From: Rostrohypoxylon terebratum
Taxonomy: Eukaryota > Ascomycota > Sordariomycetes > Xylariales > Hypoxylaceae
Direction: 5' to 3'
NCBI GenBank assembly: GCA_022497145.1
Contig: MU385861.1
Location: 251,934 to 315,933, forward strand
Length of the DNA: 64,000 nt
Part shown: piece after piece, positions 37,101 through 48,896 of the stretch
Layout of the letters: each line of letters starts with the position of its first letter
Numbering within the stretch: the stretch's first letter is position 1
Notes under the pieces: model-generated
Seen by the model: the letters and a program-made list of their open reading frames with translations, nothing else
Told to the model about the DNA's origin: nothing
The model's database searches: none
Position numbers and translations under genes: made by a program

Positions 37101-39971
37101 CGTCTCGTCCAAACCCCAAGCGGTCTCACGCTACACGAGACCACCTAGGTTCCACTTGCACCGGTACGGTGGCTTGCAGGACTGGTATGTGCAATCCCAG
37201 CGAATCTCCGGACAAAGCAAGGTTCCAGTCCGAGAACCCACTATTCGCTCCACAGTCCAACAGGGACCTCGAACGCTCAGACCCAGGATACCAAATCACA
37301 GTGTCGGTGGTGACGGTGCCCTGGGCAAGGCTAGAATCCCACGCAACTCAAAGGACCGAAGTCACCCTCAACTGGTCAAAATGCAAAATGGTTACCTACG
37401 TAAGTAACTACAACTACCTATACATAGTAGGCGATACCCCCGCTGCAGACCTACCTGCGTGTTCTGCTACGCTGTTGTCAAAGAAACATTGGGCACTCTT
37501 TCAGGAATAAGTGGCCTTCCATATTTGGCTGCTCTGATACAGCTAGTAGCACCTCGAACTATTGATAAAGTTAGGATAACGGCGGCGAACTCAGACGGGC
37601 AAGGTCCATTGTCCTTTTCTAGACTCTAATCAAAGCTTCTAATGAGCCCTACGTATGCGAAGTGGGATGGATATCGAAAAAATCGATATGTTGAATTACA
37701 TAACCAAACCTCAACGTTTCGATATTGATATTTCCTCTTTCCCTTCTAAAGGATTGAATGGTAACCCCTCCTTGACTCCTTGCCTCCTTGCCCTCTTTGG
37801 AAAATTGCCCCCTGAGTCTAGGGGGGTAATAGTTAGGGGAGTTAGGAGTTAATAGGGGGTGACTTATTCGGGTCAACAATTGACCAAGTCGACACTGACC
37901 ACCTGAATAGGGCTGGATCAAAGGACTCCATTGCAGAAAAGGGAACGCATCCTACTCGTTGGGATGTTCAAAAATGGGGAGATGATTCAATCTACGGGGT
38001 GAGCGCGAACTAATAGTATCTACACTAGGTAAGGAACAGACAAATTGTGACCGAGTCATTGACGATCTTGAATGTGTATAATAATTACATAGAAGACCTT
38101 GGCGAATCTTATGACTGTGGGATGATATAGATTTTGCATAGAGTGACAGAAAAGAGTCAGGATGCATATAGTCGCAAGAGTAGCGAGAGCTGGAGCGTCA
38201 GATGAAGCCATTCACATCTTGATTTAATCGAACGATTAACCGATCTGGTCGATTGAGGCAGTTCTCGATCCTGTACTATCTATCAATCGACCCACCACTG
38301 GGCAGAACGATGTCGCCGCCCTTTGGAAATCTCCTGATGCATGCACATATCTGACTTACGCAGTAATACCAGACCTAACAACATTAGCATAATTGCTAGT
38401 GCATTGTGGCAACTGCTGTGTGTGGTTTGTATTAAGGTATCTATCAAGTATATGCCCCAAATAATGCCATACAATCCTAGTTGTATATTACAAATTCCCT
38501 ACTATTGCTGTAGGTGGGTGTACGCATGTGGTAAATGAGAATCTTCTATTGGATCTCATTTGCAGAGAGGCCCCTTTCCCCCGACCGGGACTGGCAGACT
38601 GGATTCGTCCAGGGAGTCAGGGACTCGTCCTCCCACCAGCCTCATCCGCTAGCAGCTTCAAGCTTAGGTTAGTTTAGGTACATCCTGGATGTGTATTTTG
38701 GTAGCGGGCGCAGTCTTGGAGATTTCAATGCATAATTTGTTCCTTAATGCCAAACTTCTGCGGCTACACTCGCTACGGTAAATTAGCCCGGCAAACTACC
38801 TGCTGACGATCGCATTGCAGCGGACATCTGGTGACGGGTGAGTGGTCAGGGCTTTTGTAACTATGTATGTATTGTGTATATAGATTTGGGATTTTGTTCA
38901 GTTTGAGCGGTTTGAGTGGTCGGTACGCAGGTGGTTTAGCATCCATTATGTAGCCAGGTAGCCTGTAGGTAGGTACTAGTAGTTGTAAAAGGAACAGGAG
39001 GGCGTTCTGCAGAACAAGCCGATTGACACTGTGGCATTCCTGCAAGCAACGACAGCGCCATCGGTCAGGCTTGTTGGATGCTAATCTACTTTGGTATTAG
39101 TATGTTGACAGGGTTATCCAATGATCTCAGGTGGCGACTCCAGTTTCATTCGCCAACTCACCCACCCAGATTTCAATGAGGAAACCCTGCGAGCCCTGGA
39201 AGGTGCAGAGCAGGTAGAGCAGGTAGCGCAGGTTACTCAGGACTTGAAGGTCTTGAAGACTCCACACTTTTCCACTCTTACATGTATTTGCAGCTTCCGT
39301 TGACCAATGCCTGTTACTGTTTTTCTATACTATTCCTTCTTTGGTTTAGGTGCTAGGTCTTGAACCAGCAAGCGACCCAAGCGTTACCCCCTGCCCTTGG
39401 TTCCACCCTCCTTTGCCGCCTCTCGCTGTTCAAGGTTTCTCTCTGTTCTCTGCTTTCTTTCCATCCAACAAAATCCTTCGCCTTCTCCGAATCACAGCTT
39501 GCTCTTCTCTCTCCCGCCTTTCTCTCTCTCAATTATTGTTCACTCTTATCGATCCTACCGCTCACCCCGTACCCTTAAACACACCATTACAACCATTACA
39601 ACCATTACAGCTATCACATATCCAATTCTCAACACCCTTTTGACAAAGACTTTGAAAGCTTCGTGACAACTTTATCAATCCCGAAAAAACTAGAATTATT
39701 CATCCCCACAACCTTGAAGCTTGTCATTGTTTGTTGTCGGTTTTTAATAACGCAAAACCGCAAAGCTCGGCAACTTTACCATAGCAAAAAAAACCCCAAA
39801 CCCGGTCTTACAGTCACAGTCTAACAACGACACACACCGCCACCCAACATCTCTTCTGTCCAACCATCCAACCATCCAACATCCATTTCGCAAATCTGCG
39901 ACGACTACGTGAGAATCATATTTGATATCTGAAAATAAATTTACCCCATTAAAAAGGGAACCAAACTCATA
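34177..39971. other. Gene-poor region of 5.8 kb
   Basis: Long intergenic stretch with no ORF showing a domain. The largest frame is 36928-37407 (159 aa, plus). It lies in a locally GC-richer island with another open frame in a different phase (37169-37510), has no recognisable motif, and could be a degraded gene. A small ORF at 39121-39303 (begins MISGGDSSFIRQLTHP) lies in the probable leader of the next gene. Sequence from about 39400 to 39970 is pyrimidine-rich and looks like the 5' untranslated region of the 187-aa gene. Confidence 0.5.
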
Positions 39972-40684
39972 ATGTCTTATTACAACAATTATCACCATCA
40001 ACCCACAGCACCTACATCTTCAGTTCCGCACAACCACCATGGCGGTCGCAACCGGAGAGCACCCAGGTTATCTGTATCTCAGAACTCCCAAAAACAGTTT
40101 CGCGGTGTGAGGAGCATGAAAGAGTTGAGCGAATCCGCCTCCGTATCTGCCTTCCGATCGCAATTCGAAGCTAGTCGCTCATTCGACCTGGAAGACGACA
40201 TGGAGTTCTGCCCCAAGCTGTTGACTGAGACTGATGTGAGTATTATATACACCCGATGATATGTACTATCATTCGTATAGTATATCACATGTGACGCAAC
40301 GTCGTCGCAAAGGATGATTTACGTACCTGATGTAAGAACGAGAATATGAATATGAACATGTCACTGACAATCTCATTCATGTAGCTTGTATCAATAAGCA
40401 GCGCCTCTTCCGATCGTTCATCATTGTCTAGCAACTCGCCAAATGCTTCTCCCACGCAACATCCGCAACAAATTGCGTCTCATTTCTCTCTCAGCTCTAC
40501 CTCTCCGGCTTTCATTCCTCCTAGTTACCAGAGCCACCAGTCGAGTCTAAAGTTGCATGCACCCGCCGCCACCCGGGCGCGCAACGCTATTCCCATCATC
40601 AACCCCGCTAATGGCTTAACTATGTCGAGCCCGCCGCTGTCCGTTTCACCTGCCAGGATGCAACACATCGGCAGACGGTGGTAG
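39972..40684 (+). CDS. Small serine-rich fungal protein, function unknown
   Basis: Two exons, 39972-40235 and 40385-40684, with a 149-nt intron (GTGAGT..TGTAG), giving 187 aa. The N-terminus is rich in H, N and Y. The central block RSMKELSESASVSAFRSQFEASRSFDLEDDMEFCP looks constrained and is the likely functional core. The second exon is a serine/proline-rich tail ending RIGRRW-like (MQHIGRRW). It resembles short uncharacterised proteins of filamentous ascomycetes. The family attribution is from memory of composition, not a search. The long pyrimidine-rich leader suggests a well-expressed gene. No membrane segment or enzyme motif is visible. Confidence 0.7.
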
Positions 40685-43600
40685 ATGACCAGTCGTATCG
40701 CTTCCTCATTGGATGTTGACATGACTCATCATCTACGCACTCGTTTGCAGTTGTTCTGAACATCTCTCAATTTCCGTTTAGAAGTTCGCTCGCTATTCAC
40801 GGTAGTTGTTCATCTTGGCAGGCACCGGAACGGACATCAGGCATCGACATCGACAAATATCACTTAATCTTCACGTCTTTAGGGCTCGACTGCGGACTCA
40901 TCACGCTCACTCCACTTTCCCCCTTGTACAAACATACTTATTCGACATATAACAAGTGTTCATCGTCAGCCATTTTATTTGGGAGCTTTTACGATGGGCG
41001 CGGTCGGCATTGAAGATAATCGATACCTCCTGATTTCTGTTCGGTTTGAAAAAAAAAAGGGCAAAAATACCACAACACTTCCGGTGTTCCGGCCTCGAAA
41101 GATGAGGTTATATGTGTTTTCGCGAAAGGGCGTTTTAATTACGGCGGTTTTTGCATTTCTTAATCTGCATCGGTGTTCACGACACAACGGAGTCTTCGGG
41201 TTCGATCTGGGAGCGGTACGATAAAGAGTCATCATGGGTTCATGACGTTCGAGCAAAAGAAAAAAAAGAATACCACTACTACTACATATAGAACAAGTGT
41301 TTGGCGACGAGGGGGTTGGTCTCTATTTTGTTACAGCAGGGCAGGTGGTTCTTCCATCGGGGCGGAGTTGTTCTACTCGGCAAGGTCTTTTACATGGGAA
41401 ATATCCGGATTTTTAAGAGAATCTCAACACAAAGCAACGGAATTGGGTGGGCACTCTGGTGTCTTGTTTATTTCTGAGCTCATGGCACCAGACGGGAGTT
41501 GGTTCGCGCGGTGCTTTCGGGGCTGCAAATACAGGGCTCATATTCGTGTCATTTGTTTTTCGCTACCATTTTTTCTATCCTTGTATTACGGTCTGAGGGA
41601 CGAGGATACCAGTCCATTTCTTCACATTATTCCCCCGGCAAAGGTTCATTATTCCAATGGGTCAAATAGCATTCACACTGGGTTTCTGGGGGTTGATTTG
41701 GAGGAGGACGGAATCCTTCGTTGTGTATAGGAAAGCATACGGGTGTATGGACAAGCGCGGGCGATGCGCGGAAATGGGGAATACGCCACTGGTTTTCATT
41801 TCGATGGCGATGGCGTAACCTTATTCTGGTGTGTGTGTGAAGATAAAAGAGCACCTCTTGCGAGGTCTTCTACCGTACATTCGATGCGTTCAATTGAACT
41901 GGGCGAAATAACTGCCTCTCACTTCAAAAATTTCGGCGTCCTCTCTTGCACATTGTGATTATGTCAATTATGTCAACTATGTCATCTTTGGTGATTTGTG
42001 GTTCTATTAGTTCGGCAATTGGTATTGACTGTAATCTCGTCTATCCGGCAACCCCATATTCAGTAAGATTGTTAATCTTTGATGGGATAATCCATTCTGT
42101 AAATTCGAGGTTGGAATCTGCGGCTATTGAGAGCGACAACGTGAGAATGGTCTTCAATCTCGTCGTTCCACGGTTGGCTCGACAGCCCACATACATACTA
42201 CTGGGTAGATAGGTAGGCACTACATACGCTTACCCCGGCATTCCTCGCCCGTCTGTGCATTCTCGGCCGCTGATCCGACGCCCAAGTTTTTACTCTAGGA
42301 GGTTTGGAGGTTGGGTGTTTTGGCTTGGGTATAAGCCACTGCAGGGACTGCAGGGACTTTACTTTTGAGATGTTGCACGATTTATGTATGGCTATACTCG
42401 GATGGGATGCTGTGTATAACTCGATACATAAGTTCCAGGTTCTAGGTTCTATAGGTCCTACATATCCTACATATCCCTGATCCTTTTTTTTGAGAGCAGG
42501 GTATTGTATGTGCAGTAGGTGCTATACGGACGGGTACTGGCAGGTAGGTAGGTATGTAGGACCTAGGTAGGTTAAGCTGCGGGCTGACCGGGCTTCCCCA
42601 AACGGCCGCTTGCAGCCGAGGTGGTGGAAGGGAGGCGCTGGGGCTTCGTTTCGGGGTTAGCGCGCGTGAGAGTATGCGGGATGACCACCGCGCTTGCGCT
42701 GTGGATGGGAGGAAGGGAGGGAGGGATGGGTGATATGTTCGTGACCAGATGCCGTACGTGATGACTATTTCTATATGTGAGAGGGATCAGGTGATAGACA
42801 GATTATGCGCGGCGGCTGTGGTGTGAAGGGATTCGCGGGTGGACTTGAGGTGAGGCTGGCTAAGGGATAGGGAGTTGGTGTTTATGGTGTAGTGGTATGC
42901 ATAGCTACCGGGTTAGTGTATGAGGCTATAAATCAGTCAGGGACTGATAGAGGTGCAAATCTATTTTGAAACTACCTTCTGCTATTTGTAAATGACCTTG
43001 GAATGCTTTTCGAAGCATGTAGTAATAGTGCTTGTATGACTCGAGATGTACGTGTCGGTTGTTTCATGCTGCGAGGAGTATCTACCCACGTACCTACTTA
43101 GCCATTCGTTTGTTAGACAATAATAACATGTTATCTGTTCCTCTAGTCCCTCCAAGAATATGAAGCATCTTATCGACTGTGGTTAAGTTCTATTACATGA
43201 TGTGTGATCCCTGACTTTAGTATTTGGCACATCACAACATGAAAACCAAGACAATGGCTTTGAAGGTTGAGGAAGTGTAATTTGGGGAGAAACCTCACCT
43301 ACTTATTTGAGACAAGTAGGAAGATATTGTTAGGATGTATTAACTCCTCATTGAATAATATCATCGTAGGTAAAATATTATTCTCACGATACTCGACATA
43401 GTTTAAAAGGAGCCCAAACCCTCGGGGCTTAATTGTCATGCCTTCCACGAAGATCTCGCTATAAGGAGATCCTTGACATAGCATCATCTCTCAGAGTTCA
43501 GCCAGACAATGGAGGGTTTCTTGTATATGCCGTGCCCCCTGGAATGAAGTAGTCTTTTCCTTGCTCCTAGGTTTACATCGTGATACTAAGTCTATATATT

Positions 43601-45112
43601 CAACAATATTTCTTTTATGGTGGATCCTACCATACAAGCTGGTCAGGCTGGAAAGGTCTTGGGTTCATAGAATAATTCATGTTTGAATTGAATATTCCCT
43701 CCCTTCTGAATGCAATTCCGAAGGTTTAGATCTCCGAGGAAGTCTAAATAGTAGTAGACATCTATTTGTATTTTTCAGTATAAATCGTATATACTGTATA
43801 TAAAACTCACCACATTGTGTTGAGGGATCTCGATCTTTTAGATAGCTTTGGATACCCATAGATACCCATTCATGCCGTTGAAATTGGTTGGGCCAGGGTA
43901 ATATACTGACTCAGGACTACCTGTTTCCATTGACTTCCCAGTCTTCCCTGATATAACATCTCGAGTATGTTCTGATGTGTTATACTCATGACAGGAGCTG
44001 AACTCGTATAATACAATAAAATGAGAACAATGACCCTCGATGAAACAAAAACTACGTCATGTATAGTGTTTAGCTGAACCTATACTGTGATATTTCAACA
44101 ACTTGTAAGTATCGTATGGAGTTGGCACATTTATAAGGACAATTTTAAATCTGTGCTATTTGAGTAGACCAAGTGTCACTACAGCAAGACATCTTGTGTC
44201 ATTATGTAATGCAGTCTGAATATGCAAAAACCCGTTGGTAGCATTTGTGTCCGTTTATACCTACAAATTTGGCGGGCTTTGTAATGGGGAGTCCGGCCAG
44301 AGTCATTAACATGACCACCAAGTATTAGCTAGACCTGTTGGATCTAGACGATAAACCTTCTCGGTAGGGCCATATAGCTATCTAGCCTGAGGACCTCGAG
44401 ACTATGACGACTGATATCAAACTTTTGATGTGAGGTTGAGGTGGAAACATCCTGTTCGATTTCTGACTAATTTACTCTAGACTCTCATAGTAGCTGAGGA
44501 GATCACGCCTTTGGAGATAGTAGACTTGACAACGGATATTGATACTCCGGGCGGAAAAACTGGAATCGGAAATATGTACGACAAACGGCGATCTTGATAT
44601 GAAGAAGATTGAGTTTATTAATAAAGTGCAACGATCGAGTGGAGAAGTGATGTCGTTGCTGATGTTATTGCCGTCAGCTGGAGAAAGAGAGTAATCGACC
44701 AATAGGGGAGCAATACATCCTCCGCTTCTGGCCAATCAGCTGTCTTCGGATTAGCTGCACCCACCTAGTAGAACAGCTCCTTACAAGTTGGTGACGTCAT
44801 AACTTCGACATATGAATGCAGGAGGGCAGTTGCTTCCTGTGTCTCAACCATTCAATCTCCTACCTCGTATGGCTACGAGGTAATTAATTCAACTTAATTC
44901 TCCTTAGAACTTGTCAATTGAACCAAACAAGACTGTTTCCATCTGTCTGTCTACTGTGCCAAACCAATCATACCTCACTTCCGCACTCCTGATCTCTCGA
45001 GCTCTGTGTCTTCCAACCTTGCACCTCAATTAATCCCTACTTACTACGAGTTCTCAAAGAAAACCATCGCCCTTCTTCTCAGACTACACTGAGATATCTA
45101 CATAAAATTGCA
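40685..45112. other. Gene-poor region of 4.4 kb
   Basis: The first 1.2 kb (to about 41900) is probably the 3' untranslated region of the 187-aa gene. It carries a 185-aa open frame (41173-41730) with poly-lysine and poly-threonine runs but no domain. A GC-rich island lies at 42575-42720 after a TAGGTA tract. From about 42900 to 44750 the sequence is AT-rich with no coding signal. The last 200 bp before 45113 are pyrimidine-rich and look like a promoter/leader. Confidence 0.5.
42541..42574. repeat. TAGGTA simple sequence
   Basis: AGGTAGGTAGGTATGTAGG followed by acctaggtaggt. Same motif family as the tracts near 28.4, 54.3 and 54.7 kb. Confidence 0.65.
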
Positions 45113-45567
45113 ATGGCCTCACGAATGCTCTTCCGATCAGCCGCTGGCGTCGCCACAGGCCGACAAGCCATCGCCCAGCGAACACTCACCAGCACCTCCA
45201 GCAACCTAGTCTACAAGGAGAGCAACCGTAAGTCCTCCGCCATCCCTCGCAGCCAATCCTGTCCTCACACAGGATGCAAAAAAACACCTGTAAAAAGCGA
45301 TGATGAATAGGCTAACAGAGATTTTGAGTCGGCGTAGACGGCTCGGACGTTGCGGACCCGGAGAAGCACAAGCAAGACGCGCTGGCGAAGCAGAAGGCGG
45401 GAAAGGGCCACTGGAAGCCCGAGCTCGCGTCTGACAGCGAGGAGGCCGTCAAGGCGGACCGCGCTCGCGGCGACGGCACCGAGGATATATCGTCCCTGCA
45501 GAACCGGACCAAGGGGGCCGCTGAGGAGACCAGCAAGTCCGGCACCAGCATGCGAGACGGGTTGTGA
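45113..45567 (+). CDS. Small probable mitochondrial protein
   Basis: Two exons, 45113-45227 and 45329-45567, joined across a 101-nt intron to give 117 aa. The acceptor at 45328 is chosen over nearer AGs because it yields a conserved-looking frame: LGVDGSDVADPEKHKQDALAK, then KGHWKPELASDSEEAVKADR. The N-terminus (MASRMLFRSAAGVATGRQAIAQRTL) is rich in R, S and A and free of acidic residues, like a mitochondrial targeting presequence. The rest is hydrophilic and charged with no membrane segment. Short proteins with this layout occur across filamentous ascomycetes but I know of no proven function. A clear rise in GC marks the second exon. Confidence 0.75.
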
Positions 45568-46307
45568 GATCCAAGAGGTACGAAACATTGAAGGTACTGA
45601 ATATGGAGTTGACTCGTCTAGGGTTCAGAGTCGATCTGATGGACAAAGGTGGTGCCAGCCCGACGAATTGATGGGAACGATATGAATATCTGAGGATGTG
45701 AAAGGTAGCATTGCTTAGTCGTTTTCCATGGATGGTACGGATAGTTTTATTTAAGGCTGGCTCAACTACGGTTTCCTTCATACTGTACAATAAGAATCGA
45801 GAAAATGGATGCCGGGATTATCGGACTAATATAAGCACATTGCTTTATAGCTCGATAGTGATCGTACAGTTGTGGCTGCTGCACCTATTAATACCCTCAA
45901 GACCGACGAATTCTCAAAGTTGATTGGTAAAAATCGAGGACCGTTTATTATATTGGACCGTAAACCCGATTTATATATCAAGTACATAACCCAAAGAGAA
46001 GTCGATGATAGGTAAAGTCCGTGGTGCCTGTCCATCCACTGTTGTATATCAACATAGAAAAACAGTAGACGGTAAAATGATATTGGACAGGCAAAAGTTC
46101 TTCCGTTTTAACGCCATGCCACGCGCCCGACCATGCCAAATGCAACGGGGATGCCGGAGTGATCGTGTCCAGCCGAATCAGTACATCTTCCACCTCCTCA
46201 TGGGTCCCTCCTTTCCTCCCCCCCTTTTAATTACGAGATAGTGGTAGTTAGTTCGCTTATTTATGGTATGCGGTAAATAGTGTGGTGTGGTATGTAGTGG
46301 GTGGTGT
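45568..46307. other. Convergent intergenic region
   Basis: About 740 bp between the 3' ends of the small mitochondrial protein and Syn8. No coding region is supported. Confidence 0.45.
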
Positions 46308-47287
46308 TTATTTCAGTATCGCGATGAGAAGGACTAGTACGATGATCAGGATGATGATGGCGATCATCTGCTTGCTCTCGCCGGCGGACCGCGCCATCCG
46401 CCCGACTTGCCGACGAGCTCGGTCCAGCCGGCCTTGGTGACGATCCACAGCCGCGTCGACGTCGTCTAACATCGCCACGTGCTCGTCTAGCTCGTCGCCG
46501 ATGCGCATGCTGAGCTCTCGTTGGCGTGCGATGCTGGCTCCTAACACGTCGAGCTGCTCGTCTTGTTGGTCTAGGATCCGTTGGTGGTACGCGTGGATCT
46601 GCGTGTTCGTCATGCCGGACGCCTCGTCCCGGTAGCCCATGCTGTCGTCTGCCGGGTTGTCTCGGTACCTGTTCTCGCCGAACAGCTGCGCTTCTAGATC
46701 CGGGGTGGCGCTAGGGCTTGTCGGGTTATCTGAGAACCGTACTGTTTTGGATACTGTGCGCGCGCCCTTGGGGCGCAGGTTCGATGTCGAGTTTGCTACG
46801 GGCGCGGAGGGAGCGCCATTAGGTGAGGCGGGGGAGGTGGTTGCATGTTGGAAGTCGGGGGATAGTGCCGGGTCGTTCGGATGTGTGAGGGTCGATGCGC
46901 TGGAGGGAGAGGAGAAGCCGTGGAATTGGGATGTGAGGTCGTTGTATTGCTTCTGCAGACCGGGCAGAGCGTCGGTGATTGTGAGCGAACCTCTGTTGGG
47001 AAAGTTAGTTAGAGGGGATCGTTCTGCTGGTTGTTGATGATCTTCGGAGATAGATCATGTATCGTGATCCCGATCTTGATTATCACATACTCTTCATCGC
47101 CTGCCTCCTCTAGTCGCTTCTGTTCCGTTTCCAACGCCGCCAATCCATCTCGAAATTGATCTAATGATCTAGATATGTGCCCATCTTTTGAATCGCCATT
47201 TATGTTGAGACTCTGCGCCCGTTGCCGTTCTAGAAGCGACAGTTTGATATGGTCGGCTAAGAGGTACAGCTGGTTCGGATTCGACAT
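46308..47287 (-). CDS. syn8: Qc-SNARE Syn8 (syntaxin 8-like)
   Basis: Two exons, 47287-47091 and 46992-46308, with a 98-nt intron, giving 293 aa. The start is the ATG at 47287 (MSNPNQLYLLADHIKLSLLERQRA), and the upstream in-frame extension is ignored. The N-terminal helical region is followed by a serine/proline linker and a heptad SNARE motif (about 205-265: QQDEQLDVLGASIARQRELS, then IGDELDEHVAMLDDVDAAVD). A single C-terminal membrane anchor, MIAIIILIIVLVLLIAILK (275-293), ends the protein, so it is tail-anchored. Syn8 acts with Pep12- and Vti1-type SNAREs in fusion at endosomes. At the expected zero layer the residue is histidine 237 (CAC) rather than glutamine. Identification rests on motif order, length and anchor. 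Confidence 0.85.
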
Positions 47288-48896
47288 GGCGCCTAGTCCT
47301 TCGGCTACCGGAGTAGCGCTTGTGATTCTGTGATAGGAAAAGTAACGAATGAGCCAAACGAAAGAGACCGAGCGATGGAAGAGTCGAATAGCACTGAGCA
47401 GTTGTCCTTCACTATCGTGTTTGATAATTGATGTTGATGTCGCAGTAGAAGTTCTCAGTTCTAGGGTACACATATAATGTACCTAATAATAGGTACGGGG
47501 TACATGTACAATATACGTACAGTAGTCTGAACCAGCGCAGGCAACTGCTGTCCAGCCAATAATTGTAGGGCGCAGCACCGCGCAATTCAAGTGCGATCGA
47601 GGCTTAAAGTTTGTACCTGTGGTCCCGTGTACATCGAACCTTAACAATTAATTTCGGTACGTATTCTGCACCGCTGCCCCCTTATGGTGGTGGGTGGTTT
47701 TATCTTCTCTCTTCTCCACATCCAATATCCGTCCTTCCCGTCATCTTCAACATTCACTGGCAATATTCGCAATAATCCGCTCTTGAGGCTATGAACATCC
47801 ACCGACGATAATCCACAATATTACATGCAGTTTTATATGACCTTGAATCCCTTCGGTGATCGACATTGTTGCAAGCGAACAAACCAGTAGGGGTAAAAGC
47901 CGTTCTAACGAGGGCAGCGAATCAGAATAGGAGCTTCGGGGCTGTTAGCTTGGTCTGCTTGGTCTGCTGCCCAGTCTGCCAGTCTTTGCCAGTCTTTGCC
48001 GTGCCGAGCTTATTCCCCCTCTTACTCATCCCTTGTTGTGAGGTATTTGAACTTTTCACAGCCAAGATGACGCTCAACTCAGCTGACCTTGGACTCCAAT
48101 GGGGCGAGCTACTCAACTACCGAAGCCGTACTGCTTATTTGCTTTACCTCTGCAGCGGATCCGCGACTGTGGAAACTCCGAGTCGTCGATATCCGTTGGG
48201 CATAACATGGCCCTAGGCGCTAAAATGCTAAAATACCAAAATCGCCTAAGGTGGGCGGGATGAGTACCTCTCGTTACCAGAGCTAAGGCTTCCGGTGAGC
48301 GAAATTCAGGTATAAACAAGTCAATTCTTGGACAATCATGGTACACCATCCTCTTAGCATCCATGGATGTCACTACAATCCTTCAAACCGGAGTCCTGGG
48401 GCCAGCCGCACATTTCCCTTTCTCTAGGCGCGGAGTCCGTCTCCTTAATAAGATAACAGTGTTCCGACTGCCCACCGCGCTACTCCTGTTGGAGACAAGA
48501 CGGCACGACGTATACATTTCACGGCAAGTGAATTGTGTGGGGTTAACTACAACCAACTACTACTAGTTACGCGTGCTATATCAACCCGATGTCCAGGGGT
48601 CTTCCTATGACACAATGAAATAATCGCATTCCCCTCATTGGGACGAGCTCTGTTGTGGTTGTGATTTTCTTGTAATAAATATAACAAATCTAGCGTCGAA
48701 ACTTTTCAGTCTGGTCATCAAGACTTCTAGTGGGTCTTGGTTTGTTTGCTCTCTTCTCTTCTGTGCCTTTGCCAGGGCTGGGATCCAAGGTCATCGAAAT
48801 ATTTGATATTGCTGTTTACCTACTATATATTGCCTCTAACCCCAGCTACCACTCAAATACCGGTCTGTCGTATCGAACCCCACGTTTCACGACATC
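47288..48896. other. Divergent intergenic region
   Basis: About 1.6 kb between Syn8 and the MetE-like gene. It contains short repeats (TTGGTCTGC and CAGTCTTTGC units near 47950-48000) and a CT-rich stretch near 47700-47730. Candidate frames on both strands (for example 47866-48216) show no domain. No gene is supported. Confidence 0.45.

Noticed and set aside
36928..37407. 159-aa plus-strand ORF in the gene-poor region
   Set aside because: Arginine/serine-rich, no motif, and overlapped by another open frame; not strong enough to call a gene.
41173..41730. 185-aa plus-strand ORF
   Set aside because: It has poly-lysine and poly-threonine runs, no domain and no splice support, and sits where the 3' untranslated region of the 187-aa gene is expected.
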